From the NCBI GenBank assembly GCA_002299585.1, contig DBOE01000032.1, positions 1-9,711 of the forward strand: a stretch of DNA of 9,711 nucleotides. The letters are read 5' to 3'. Position 1 is the stretch's first letter; the number at the start of each line of letters is the position of its first letter. The notes under the pieces were generated by a model. It was given only the letters and a program-made list of their open reading frames with translations. It had not been told where the DNA came from and did not search any database. This document shows, piece by piece, positions 1-5,777 of this stretch. The translations under genes and the position numbers were made by a program. This DNA is from Hydrogenovibrio sp. UBA654. Its GTDB lineage: Bacteria > Pseudomonadota > Gammaproteobacteria > Thiomicrospirales > Thiomicrospiraceae.

Positions 1-75
1 CTTTATTGTCCACTGTAGCTGGTGTCAGGTGACAATGACAACCTAATCTCTTTTCTACTATACTCTTCTAAGAAT
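1..75. other. Upstream flank of a transposase remnant, with a short inverted repeat
   Basis: This is non-coding sequence immediately upstream of the Y1-transposase remnant that starts at 76. It contains a 6-bp inverted repeat, ATTGTC at 5-10 and GACAAT at 31-36, which could form a small hairpin with a 20-base loop. It also has a GGTGTCAGGT motif at 21-30. REP-associated and IS200-like transposase genes are commonly flanked by short hairpin-forming sequences with GTCAGG-type motifs, so this may be the degraded end of that element. That reading is inference from memory of such flanks; the hairpin is weak and no second copy lies in the window. Confidence 0.25.
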
Positions 76-132
76 ATGGCACGTAAACCACGCATAGAAC
101 TGGCAGGAGAGCCTGTAAATAATTCTGTGTAA
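76..132 (+). pseudogene. N-terminal remnant of a REP-associated / IS200-like (Y1) transposase
   Basis: The reading frame from ATG 76 begins MARKPRIELAG, which I recognise as the very N-terminus of REP-associated tyrosine transposases (Y1_Tnp superfamily). These normally continue with a G-x-x-Y-H-V segment and the HUH catalytic motif over roughly 150-300 residues. Here the resemblance stops after about 11 codons (near 108) and the frame ends at TAA 130-132. The sequence from about 109 on looks like the end of an inserted IS256-type element, which would explain the break. No remainder of the gene (HUH motif, catalytic Tyr) is found downstream. The product cannot be functional. Identification rests on only about 11 residues, so confidence is moderate. 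Confidence 0.5.
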
Positions 133-329
133 ACGCCCATAATTTTAAATACTTTTAAAAAGGAAAAATTATGAGCAATTTAGACCACAACAAACTACAA
201 GTAATGGCAAATGAACTAGCCAAAACCGTCAAAACGTAAGAAGACTTATCCAACCTATCTTCCATGCTAGTAAAAATGACAGTAGAGGCAGCTCTCGGTG
301 TGGAAATGGAAGAACTCCTTGGTTATTAA
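109..329 (+). mobile_element. 5' fragment of an IS256-family insertion sequence
   Basis: The fragment begins about where the Y1-transposase reading frame loses its similarity. It contains AATTCTGTGTAAAC at 119-132, which resembles terminal inverted repeats of IS256-family (mutator-type) elements as I remember them. A leader of about 40 bases, a ribosome site AAGGA near 160-164 and the transposase ATG at 171 follow. Similarity to IS256 transposases ends at about 326. The right-hand end and most of the transposase are missing, so the element cannot move on its own. The exact left boundary is uncertain by about 10 bp and no target-site duplication can be checked, because the other end is gone. 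Confidence 0.5.
171..329 (+). pseudogene. Truncated IS256-family (mutator-type) transposase with an internal stop
   Basis: Read from ATG 171, the frame gives 22 codons ending LAKTVKT, then TAA at 237-239, then continues in the same frame as EDLSNLSSMLVKMTVEAALG and ends VEMEELLGY before TAA at 327-329. The pattern K-T-x-E-D-L...L-x-K-x-T-V-E-x-A-L-x-x-E-M-x-x-x-L-G-Y is the standard N-terminal region of IS256-family transposases, which usually run to about 400 residues with a DDE catalytic core. The internal TAA could be a one-base change from CAA (Gln). Both the nonsense codon and loss of about 350 residues make this a relic. The ribosome site AAGGAAAAATT directly before ATG is still good, so a 22-residue peptide could in principle be made. 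Confidence 0.72.
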
Positions 330-456
330 GTGCCTCCTTAAGATAATAGTTACCCATGTGTTACATTCTGCTCAAATGTGTTGCACTTTCAAGTTGCATC
401 TAAGCACTTTAACTTTGCAGAAAAGCGGACATTTCTACTTTGGGTTGACACATTAT
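330..456. repeat. Repeat-rich non-coding stretch, possibly the end of a third insertion sequence
   Basis: No reading frame of interest is seen. The segment carries short direct repeats at about 20-bp spacing: ATGTGTTACA (356-365) and ATGTGTTGCA (376-385), then GCACTTT at 383-389 and 404-410. It ends with an AAAAGCGGACATTTCTACTT tract (421-440) followed by TTGACA (445-450). Spaced repeats of this kind, and the GGACATTTCTACTTT-like motif, resemble the multiple transposase-binding sites at the ends of IS21-type elements. This is a memory-based resemblance, not a search result. It follows directly on the broken IS256 fragment, which supports a junction of mobile-element debris. Confidence 0.3.
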
Positions 457-488
457 TTAGCTTTAAAGCAGTAGCTAATTTTTTTTTT
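457..488 (+). terminator. Possible weak intrinsic terminator (plus strand)
   Basis: A 6-bp inverted repeat, TTAGCT (457-462) and AGCTAA (473-478) with a 10-base loop, is followed at once by an unbroken run of ten T (479-488). That is the layout of a rho-independent terminator reading rightwards. It would stop transcripts from the mobile-element debris before they run antisense into bioA. The stem is short and AT-rich, and the loop contains a competing GCTTTAAAGC palindrome (460-469), so efficiency is doubtful. No comparable structure is seen for the leftward bioA transcript, whose stop codon is followed only by a run of six T. Confidence 0.35.
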
Positions 489-500
489 AAGAATAAAAAA

Positions 501-1790
501 CTATTTTAAATTCAGTGTAACCGCAGCTTTTATAGCCTTAGTTAATTTATCTAATTCTTCTGGTTTTATATTATATGCAGGTAAGCTATAAACAAGCTTG
601 CCAAAGGGTCTAATCCATACGCCATTTTCTAGAGCGGTTTGTTGGATTTTATTGCCTAAATTGTCTTGCTCTAGTTCTATTGCCACAATTGCTCCGAGCA
701 CTCTTACCTCTTTTATTCCGGTTAATTTTTTTAGTGGCATTATCTCTTTAATAAAATGTTTTTCTATTCGTTTAATGTTTTCTTGCCAATTTGAATTGAG
801 TAGAACCTTTATATTGGCAATGGCAGCACTGCATGCCAGTGGGTTTGCCATATAGGTAGGACCATGAGCTAAAATACCTGGATTTCCATTGCAGATAGTT
901 TGGCTAATTTTTGCAGTGGAGAGGGTCGCCGCTAAGGATATATGTCCACCAGTTAGGGTTTTGCCGAGGGTCATTATGTCGGGGGTGATATCTGCCCACT
1001 CACAGGCGAATAACTTGCCTGTACGCCCAAACGCTGTAGCGATTTCGTCAACTATTAGTAATATATTAAATTCATCACACAGTTCCCTCACTTGTTTTAA
1101 GTAGTCTGGGCGATATATTCGCATACCTCCAGCACCTTGTACTATTGGTTCTATTATCATTGCGGCAAGGTTGGCTTGTTCATTTTCTAAAATATTTCTT
1201 AGTGCATTTATGTCTTGATTGTTTGAGTCTATAGCAAAGCCCATTTGTGGTGCGGGGGCAAAGTAATGTTTGGTTAGAACTTCATTAAATGATTGGTGCA
1301 TACCATTTTCTGGGTCGCAGACTGCCATGGTGGCAAAGGTGTCGCCGTGATAGCCATTTTTTACGGTAATCAGTTTATTTTTGTGGGGTTGTTGTTGGCT
1401 TATCCAGTATTGTAAAGCCATTTTAATTGCTACTTCTACTGCAACCGAACCAGAGTCTACAAAAAATATTTTGTCTAGGGGGGGGGGGGTTAGCTCAATT
1501 ATTTTTTGGGCTAGCTCTATTGCTGGTTGATGGGTTAGTCCTCCAAACATAATGTGTGGCATGGTGTCTAGTTGTTGGTGCATGGCTTTTACTATTTCTG
1601 GCTGGTTGTAGCCATGAATAGCTGACCACCAAGAGGACATGCCGTCAATTAGTTCGCTATCATCGGCAAGGGTAATGATAGAACCTTGAGTTTTTTTTAC
1701 GCCAATTGCAGGAATCTCCGAAGGTATTTTTGAGTATGGATGCCATATATGGTTTTGATCAAAAGTGAGGTCAGTATCCCAGTGGTTCAT
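501..1790 (-). CDS. bioA: Adenosylmethionine-8-amino-7-oxononanoate aminotransferase (DAPA synthase)
   Basis: BioA is the cytosolic, PLP-dependent enzyme that converts 8-amino-7-oxononanoate to 7,8-diaminononanoate in biotin synthesis, with S-adenosylmethionine as amino donor. The 429-residue protein has the length of E. coli BioA (429) and aligns with it, by memory, from end to end. Visible landmarks are HIWHPY (14-19), MSSWW-AIHGY (51-61), DSGSVAVEVA-KMALQYW (112-129), GYHGDTF (146-152), EPIVQGAGGMR (214-224), VDEIATAFGRTGK (247-259) with the cofactor Asp248, LGKTLTGG (275-282) with Schiff-base Lys277, HGPTYMANPLAC (309-320), and WIRPFGKLVY (392-401) with the substrate-carboxylate Arg394. 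It is last in the yidD-ppk-ppx-bioA cluster, 7 bp after ppx. No Shine-Dalgarno precedes its ATG, which suggests translational coupling to ppx. No other bio gene is in the window. A C12 tract encodes residues Thr101-Leu105, and the frame is intact at this tract length. Confidence 0.96.
   Translation of the reverse strand: MNHWDTDLTFDQNHIWHPYSKIPSEIPAIGVKKTQGSIITLADDSELIDGMSSWWSAIHGYNQPEIVKAMHQQLDTMPHIMFGGLTHQPAIELAQKIIELTPPPLDKIFFVDSGSVAVEVAIKMALQYWISQQQPHKNKLITVKNGYHGDTFATMAVCDPENGMHQSFNEVLTKHYFAPAPQMGFAIDSNNQDINALRNILENEQANLAAMIIEPIVQGAGGMRIYRPDYLKQVRELCDEFNILLIVDEIATAFGRTGKLFACEWADITPDIMTLGKTLTGGHISLAATLSTAKISQTICNGNPGILAHGPTYMANPLACSAAIANIKVLLNSNWQENIKRIEKHFIKEIMPLKKLTGIKEVRVLGAIVAIELEQDNLGNKIQQTALENGVWIRPFGKLVYSLPAYNIKPEELDKLTKAIKAAVTLNLK
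1478..1489. repeat. Twelve-base G homopolymer (C12 in the bioA coding strand)
   Basis: An uninterrupted run of 12 G on the plus strand is read as C12 in bioA, spelling the T-P-P-P-L codons at residues 101-105. It aligns with the T-P-Q-P-L of E. coli BioA, so the present length keeps the frame. Loss or gain of one or two bases would truncate BioA at about a quarter of its length. Long G/C runs are prone to slipped-strand mispairing and are the classic form of phase-variable loci. The tract stands out because the surrounding DNA is AT-rich and all other long runs in the window are A/T. Sequencing or assembly error in run length is also possible. Confidence 0.9.
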
Positions 1791-1797
1791 AAAAATT

Positions 1798-3342
1798 TTA
1801 TATGGCTTTAATATAAAGTTTAAAGCCTAGTTTTTCAAATTGTTTTGCTTCTGCTTCTAGGTCTTCGCAAGTTAGTGGGTGGCTGTCTAGCCATTGTTGG
1901 TTAAAAAATAGAGTAAATGTTTGTTTATCGGTTTTTAGGTGGAGATCAATGTTGTTGTTTTTTCTATTTCTGTGTAATAACACTGCTATTCTTAATATGA
2001 GAGTTAAGGTTATTAATTTTATTTGTTGTTTTTTACTAAAATGTTCAAAAGCAAGGTTATTAAATTTTCCTTGATGATTTTGTACTATAGTTGCAAGTAT
2101 TTGTTGTTCTTGCTGCGAAAATCCAGCTAATTCAGAGTTTTTTACTAGGTAAGCTGAATGCTGTCGATAGCGTTTATAACTTAAAGACATACCTACTTCA
2201 TGTAACTTTGCTGCCCAAGATAACAGTTGTGATAGAGGCAGGTGTTGATCCTTTAATTTTTCTGTTTTTTTAAAGTCATCTAAAAGATTTTTAGCTGTTG
2301 TGGCAATTTTTGCTGCATGTTTATCATCTGCTCTAAGTTTAGTTTGTAATGCTGTTACACTGGATTCTCTAACATCTTTTTGGTTTAGCCTACCAAGATT
2401 GTCATAGATTAAACCTTCGCGTAGGGCATGGTCAGATACTAACATTTTGGATATTTTTAGTTCTTGAAAGGCTGCGATTAAAATAATTAAACCTCCTATA
2501 AATACTGGAATTCTTTCTTCTTTTAAGGCTTTTAATCCTTGGTTAATCGCTTTTTCAATAGATCCAGCTTTAATTAATGTTTTTTGTATGTTTAACATTC
2601 CGTCAAGAGTTATTTCGCCATTGGTAATATTATTTTCTTTTAACATATTACCAATAGACTTAATTGAACCAGAAGCTCCTATAGCATCATCCCAGTTTTT
2701 TTTTATTAATTTGTAGGAGTGTGGTTTAAGAATTCTTCGGCAATAATTTGTCGCCTTGGTTAAAGAACTATTGCTTATCTCACAACCTTCGAAAAATAAT
2801 TGACTTATACTAACACAGCCCATTTCGGTAGAACTAAGGTGTTTGTGTTTAAAGTCTTTACCAATTATGAATTCAGTACTACCTCCACCAATATCTATAA
2901 TTAGATGTTGTTTATGATTGTTAGGTAAGCCATGGCTAACACCTAAAAAGATTAACCTAGCCTCTTCTTCACCGCTAATGACATCAATGTCATGACCTAA
3001 ATGCTCTTGAGCTTGAGCTAAAAAATCATGACTATTCTTTGCATTACGCAAAGTATTAGTGCCAACCGCTCTAACTTGGCTACTAGGGATGTTGTTTAAC
3101 AGTTGTCCAAATTTAGCTAGGCATTCAATACCAGAAGTAAATGCTTTTTCGGTTAAATAACCATTTTTATCTAGCCCTGAACGCAAACGAATCATTTCTT
3201 TATGACTATCAATTACTTGTGTGCTTTGTTCTTGTTTACGAATAATAATTAGATGGAAGCTGTTTGAGCCTAAGTCAATAGCTGCATAAAGACTCTTGTC
3301 AGCCTCTAGGTTGTAGTGTTTGTTGGTGGTTTTATTTAGCAT
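1798..3342 (-). CDS. ppx: Exopolyphosphatase (Ppx/GppA phosphatase family)
   Basis: Ppx removes terminal phosphates from long-chain polyphosphate, opposing the kinase encoded just upstream. The 514-residue length matches E. coli Ppx (513) better than the shorter GppA. The N-terminal ASKHA-fold domains show the phosphate loop AAIDLGSNSFHL (20-31), GTNTLRNA (94-101), the catalytic-Glu motif SGEEEARLI (123-131, Glu126 the likely counterpart of E. coli Glu121), the second glycine loop DIGGGSTEF (150-158) and SDHALREGL (303-311). The C-terminal HD-like domain carries KLHEVGMSLSY (379-389), RQHSAYLVKNS-L-GF (393-408) and a conserved QNH (421-423), closely resembling the E. coli Ppx C-terminus. The start overlaps the end of ppk by 11 bp, with AAAAGG about 10 bases upstream as ribosome site, so translation is probably coupled. 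Guanosine pentaphosphatase activity cannot be excluded, since Ppx and GppA share motifs. Confidence 0.92.
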   Translation of the reverse strand: MLNKTTNKHYNLEADKSLYAAIDLGSNSFHLIIIRKQEQSTQVIDSHKEMIRLRSGLDKNGYLTEKAFTSGIECLAKFGQLLNNIPSSQVRAVGTNTLRNAKNSHDFLAQAQEHLGHDIDVISGEEEARLIFLGVSHGLPNNHKQHLIIDIGGGSTEFIIGKDFKHKHLSSTEMGCVSISQLFFEGCEISNSSLTKATNYCRRILKPHSYKLIKKNWDDAIGASGSIKSIGNMLKENNITNGEITLDGMLNIQKTLIKAGSIEKAINQGLKALKEERIPVFIGGLIILIAAFQELKISKMLVSDHALREGLIYDNLGRLNQKDVRESSVTALQTKLRADDKHAAKIATTAKNLLDDFKKTEKLKDQHLPLSQLLSWAAKLHEVGMSLSYKRYRQHSAYLVKNSELAGFSQQEQQILATIVQNHQGKFNNLAFEHFSKKQQIKLITLTLILRIAVLLHRNRKNNNIDLHLKTDKQTFTLFFNQQWLDSHPLTCEDLEAEAKQFEKLGFKLYIKAI

Positions 3343-5449
3343 ATTTAGAGTACCTTTTAATTAGCCATTTTTGAGCAGAAAAAGTTTTTTGATTGAGTTT
3401 TTTCTTTTGAATATAACTACCATCAGCTTGTAGTTGCCATGCTTGTTCATTATCTTTTAAATAAATTTCTAAACCTTCTTTAAGTATTTGCTGAAAATTA
3501 TCTTGGTCTAGAATAGGGAAACAAACTTCAACTCTTGAGTTTAAGTTTCTCCTCATCCAATCAGCACTTGAGCAATAAAGCTCCGCAGAGCCTGTGCTAT
3601 TTTCAAAATAATAAACTCTATGGTGTTCTAAAAATCTACCAACAATACTGGTAACTATAATGTTTTCAGAGAGTTTTTTTACTCCTGGTCTAAGGCTACA
3701 AATACCTCTAACAATTAAATCTATTTTTACTCCTGCTTGAGAGGCTTTGTATAGGGCATCAATAATGGTTTTTTCTTCTAGCCCATTAAGCTTTGCCATA
3801 ATTTTTGCTGGGAGACCTTTTTTTGCGTTATCGGTCTCTCTAGTTATTTTTTCTATCATTGCAGACTTTAGCGTGAATGGGGACTGTAGTAATAAGTTTA
3901 AATCTTTTGTATCCCCTAAACTAGTTAGCTGTTGGAAAATTTTGCTTACATCCTCAGTTATTGAATTATTTGTGGTAAATAGCCCAAAATCTGTATAAAA
4001 ACTGCTAGTAATATGATGGTAGTTTCCTGTTCCTAAGTGTGCATATTTTATGAGTTGGTTATTTTCGCGACGAACTATCAAAATCATTTTTGCATGAGTT
4101 TTATAGCCAACTACTCCATAGACTACGTTTACTCCCGCATCTTGCAAAAGGTTGGCCTGAGTGATGTTGTTATCTTCATCAAATCTAGCTCTTAACTCAA
4201 CTACTGCGGTAACTTCTTTGCCATTTATAGCGGCTTTTTTTAGAGCATCTATAATAGCAGATTTTTCACCAGTGCGATATAAGGTGATTCTTATGGCTAA
4301 AACATTAGGGTCTTCAGCGGCTGCCTTAATAAAACTAATGACTGTAGAGAATGAATCGTATGGCAAGTGCAAAAGTAGATCTTTTTGAGAGATTATTTCA
4401 AAAAGTTGCTTTGGTTCTTTTTTTTGAACTAAGAGTTTAAATGCTTGTTGAGAATTTTTAGTTCCTTTAAGGATTTTTGCCGAAAATGGGCTAAATAATA
4501 AATCAGGACGATTTGCTAAATCAGGCACTGAATTAAGACGAGTTAAATTTACAGGGCCATTTACCTTGTATAGTTGTTCTTGACTCATATCAAACTGGTC
4601 AAGCAGAAATTGGTACATGTGCTTAGGGCACTGTTCGGATACTTCTAAACGAATGGCTCCACCATAACCTCTGTTTGAAAGCTCACCTTGTAAGGCGGTT
4701 TTAATATCAAGTACTTCTTCTTCATCAATAAACAGATTAGTATTTCTAGTTAGTTTAAATTGATGACATCCTGTTACGGTCATTCCTGGGAAGAGACTAG
4801 AAACATTAGAGTGTAAAATAGAGGATAAAAATACAAAATCATTTTTACCATCAGTAGCTTCTGGTGGTAGCTTGATTATTCTTGGTAATGAACGAGGAAC
4901 TTGTACTATTGCTAAACCATTAGAACGACCAAAAGCATCTTTTCCTTCTAAAGAAACAATAAAGTTTAAACTTTTATTAAGTAAGCGTGGAAAAGGGTGT
5001 GATGGATCAAGACCCATTGGGCTTAAAACAAGTTGTAAAGAATCTAAAAAAATTTTTCTAATCCATTCTTTGTGCTTTTCTGTCCAGTGGTTACGCCTTA
5101 AAAATCTAATGCCTTCTTGTTCCAAAGCAGGTATCAAGATATGGTTGAGAGTAGAGTATTGATCTTTAACTATTTTATGAACCTGTTCAGATAGCATAAT
5201 TATTGTATCTTTAGCGAATAATCCATCGGGCTTAGTTACAGCGGTTGAGTCTTCTGACATTTCGTGCAGGGTAGCCATCTTTACTTCAAAGAATTCATCA
5301 AGGTTACTACTAGATATACAAAGATATTTTAAGCGCTCAAGAAGAGGTATTTCAGGGTTTTTAGCAACTTCTAAAACTCGTTTATTAAATTCTAATAGGC
5401 TAGATTCTTTATTAATATAAGGAGGAAAATGCTGTTCTTTAATTGTCAT
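3332..5449 (-). CDS. ppk: Polyphosphate kinase 1
   Basis: PPK1 reversibly transfers the terminal phosphate of ATP onto inorganic polyphosphate and is usually found at the inner membrane or in the cytosol. At 705 residues it is slightly longer than E. coli PPK1 (688). The N-terminal domain shows LEFNKRVLEVA (19-29), PLLERLKYL (35-43) and SSNLDEFFEVKM (47-58). The two phospholipase-D-like catalytic domains contain YRTGEKSAI (391-399), VVELRARFDE (416-425), YKTHAKMILIVRR (449-461) with the autophosphorylated histidine at His452, and the second conserved histidine His471 in AHLGTGNYH (470-478). The 19-residue spacing equals that of His435 and His454 in E. coli. The C-terminal part has RGICSLRPG (581-589), VGRFLEHHRVYYF (603-615) and SSADWMRRNL-RVEVC (627-643). 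It starts 3 bp after the yidD stop and its last codons overlap ppx. No strong ribosome site is visible. Confidence 0.97.
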   Translation of the reverse strand: MTIKEQHFPPYINKESSLLEFNKRVLEVAKNPEIPLLERLKYLCISSSNLDEFFEVKMATLHEMSEDSTAVTKPDGLFAKDTIIMLSEQVHKIVKDQYSTLNHILIPALEQEGIRFLRRNHWTEKHKEWIRKIFLDSLQLVLSPMGLDPSHPFPRLLNKSLNFIVSLEGKDAFGRSNGLAIVQVPRSLPRIIKLPPEATDGKNDFVFLSSILHSNVSSLFPGMTVTGCHQFKLTRNTNLFIDEEEVLDIKTALQGELSNRGYGGAIRLEVSEQCPKHMYQFLLDQFDMSQEQLYKVNGPVNLTRLNSVPDLANRPDLLFSPFSAKILKGTKNSQQAFKLLVQKKEPKQLFEIISQKDLLLHLPYDSFSTVISFIKAAAEDPNVLAIRITLYRTGEKSAIIDALKKAAINGKEVTAVVELRARFDEDNNITQANLLQDAGVNVVYGVVGYKTHAKMILIVRRENNQLIKYAHLGTGNYHHITSSFYTDFGLFTTNNSITEDVSKIFQQLTSLGDTKDLNLLLQSPFTLKSAMIEKITRETDNAKKGLPAKIMAKLNGLEEKTIIDALYKASQAGVKIDLIVRGICSLRPGVKKLSENIIVTSIVGRFLEHHRVYYFENSTGSAELYCSSADWMRRNLNSRVEVCFPILDQDNFQQILKEGLEIYLKDNEQAWQLQADGSYIQKKKLNQKTFSAQKWLIKRYSKYAK

Positions 5450-5452
5450 ATT

Positions 5453-5722
5453 TTAGTCTCGATTGTCATTTTTTATTTTTTTACAGTCACATTCAGGAAC
5501 AAAATCAACCCCACCTTCATTTGCTGGGTGGCATTTTAAAATCCTTTTTATTGCTAACCATGAGCCACAAAAAATCCCATGCAATTCAATGGCTTCAATT
5601 ATATAGTTAGAACAAGTTGGATAAAACCTGCATCTAGGGCCAATTATAGGGCTAATAAATAGTTGATAAAGTTTTATAGGCAAAATAAGCAACCATTTAA
5701 GTGGATTGTGGTTTAAATTCAT
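5453..5722 (-). CDS. yidD: Membrane protein insertion efficiency factor YidD
   Basis: YidD is a small membrane-associated protein that helps YidC insert inner-membrane proteins; in E. coli it lies between rnpA and yidC. This 89-residue protein has an N-terminal hydrophobic/amphipathic segment (about 9-26), the signature GPRCRFYPTCSNY (28-40) with Cys31 and Cys37, EAI-LHG (43-49), GSWLAIKRILKCHP (53-66) with Cys64, and GG-D-VP (70-76). The tail adds an E-C-D-C-K-K stretch with two further cysteines that I do not recall as a family feature. It is first in the minus-strand cluster, 3 bp ahead of ppk, and away from the usual rnpA-yidC neighbourhood. No clear Shine-Dalgarno is seen upstream of its ATG; the start is supported by fit to the family N-terminus. 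Confidence 0.95.
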   Translation of the reverse strand: MNLNHNPLKWLLILPIKLYQLFISPIIGPRCRFYPTCSNYIIEAIELHGIFCGSWLAIKRILKCHPANEGGVDFVPECDCKKIKNDNRD

Positions 5723-5777
5723 TATTTTTATTAATTGTTAGGTTAGAATATATTCTATTATTAAAAGGAGAATAGGT
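5723..5777. promoter_or_regulatory. Divergent promoter region between yidD and the dihydroorotase gene
   Basis: The 55 bp separating the two divergent starts must hold the leftward promoter of the yidD-ppk-ppx-bioA cluster and probably the rightward promoter of the dihydroorotase gene, or parts of both extending into the genes. At its centre lies a perfect 14-bp palindrome, TAGAATATATTCTA (5744-5757). Each half includes TAGAAT, one mismatch from the sigma-70 -10 consensus, on both strands. No convincing -35 boxes at standard spacing are visible for either direction. The palindrome may be an operator, overlapping back-to-back -10 boxes, or chance in AT-rich DNA. Confidence 0.4.
5765..5770 (+). 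promoter_or_regulatory. Ribosome binding site that fixes the GTG start of dihydroorotase
   Basis: AAGGAG lies 7 bases upstream of GTG 5778-5780. No ATG is available in frame here, and the protein from this GTG starts exactly where the family's first beta strand (SSILIKQAKIV) is expected. The strong site therefore supports a GTG start. A second, out-of-frame GTG at 5776 is irrelevant. Confidence 0.75.

Noticed and set aside
445..467. TTGACA as a -35 box driving transcription toward bioA.
   Set aside because: No -10-like hexamer lies 16-18 bases downstream, and the direction would be antisense to bioA.
598..1104. Plus-strand open frames inside bioA.
   Set aside because: They are antisense shadows of a clearly conserved enzyme; their composition simply mirrors the bioA codons.
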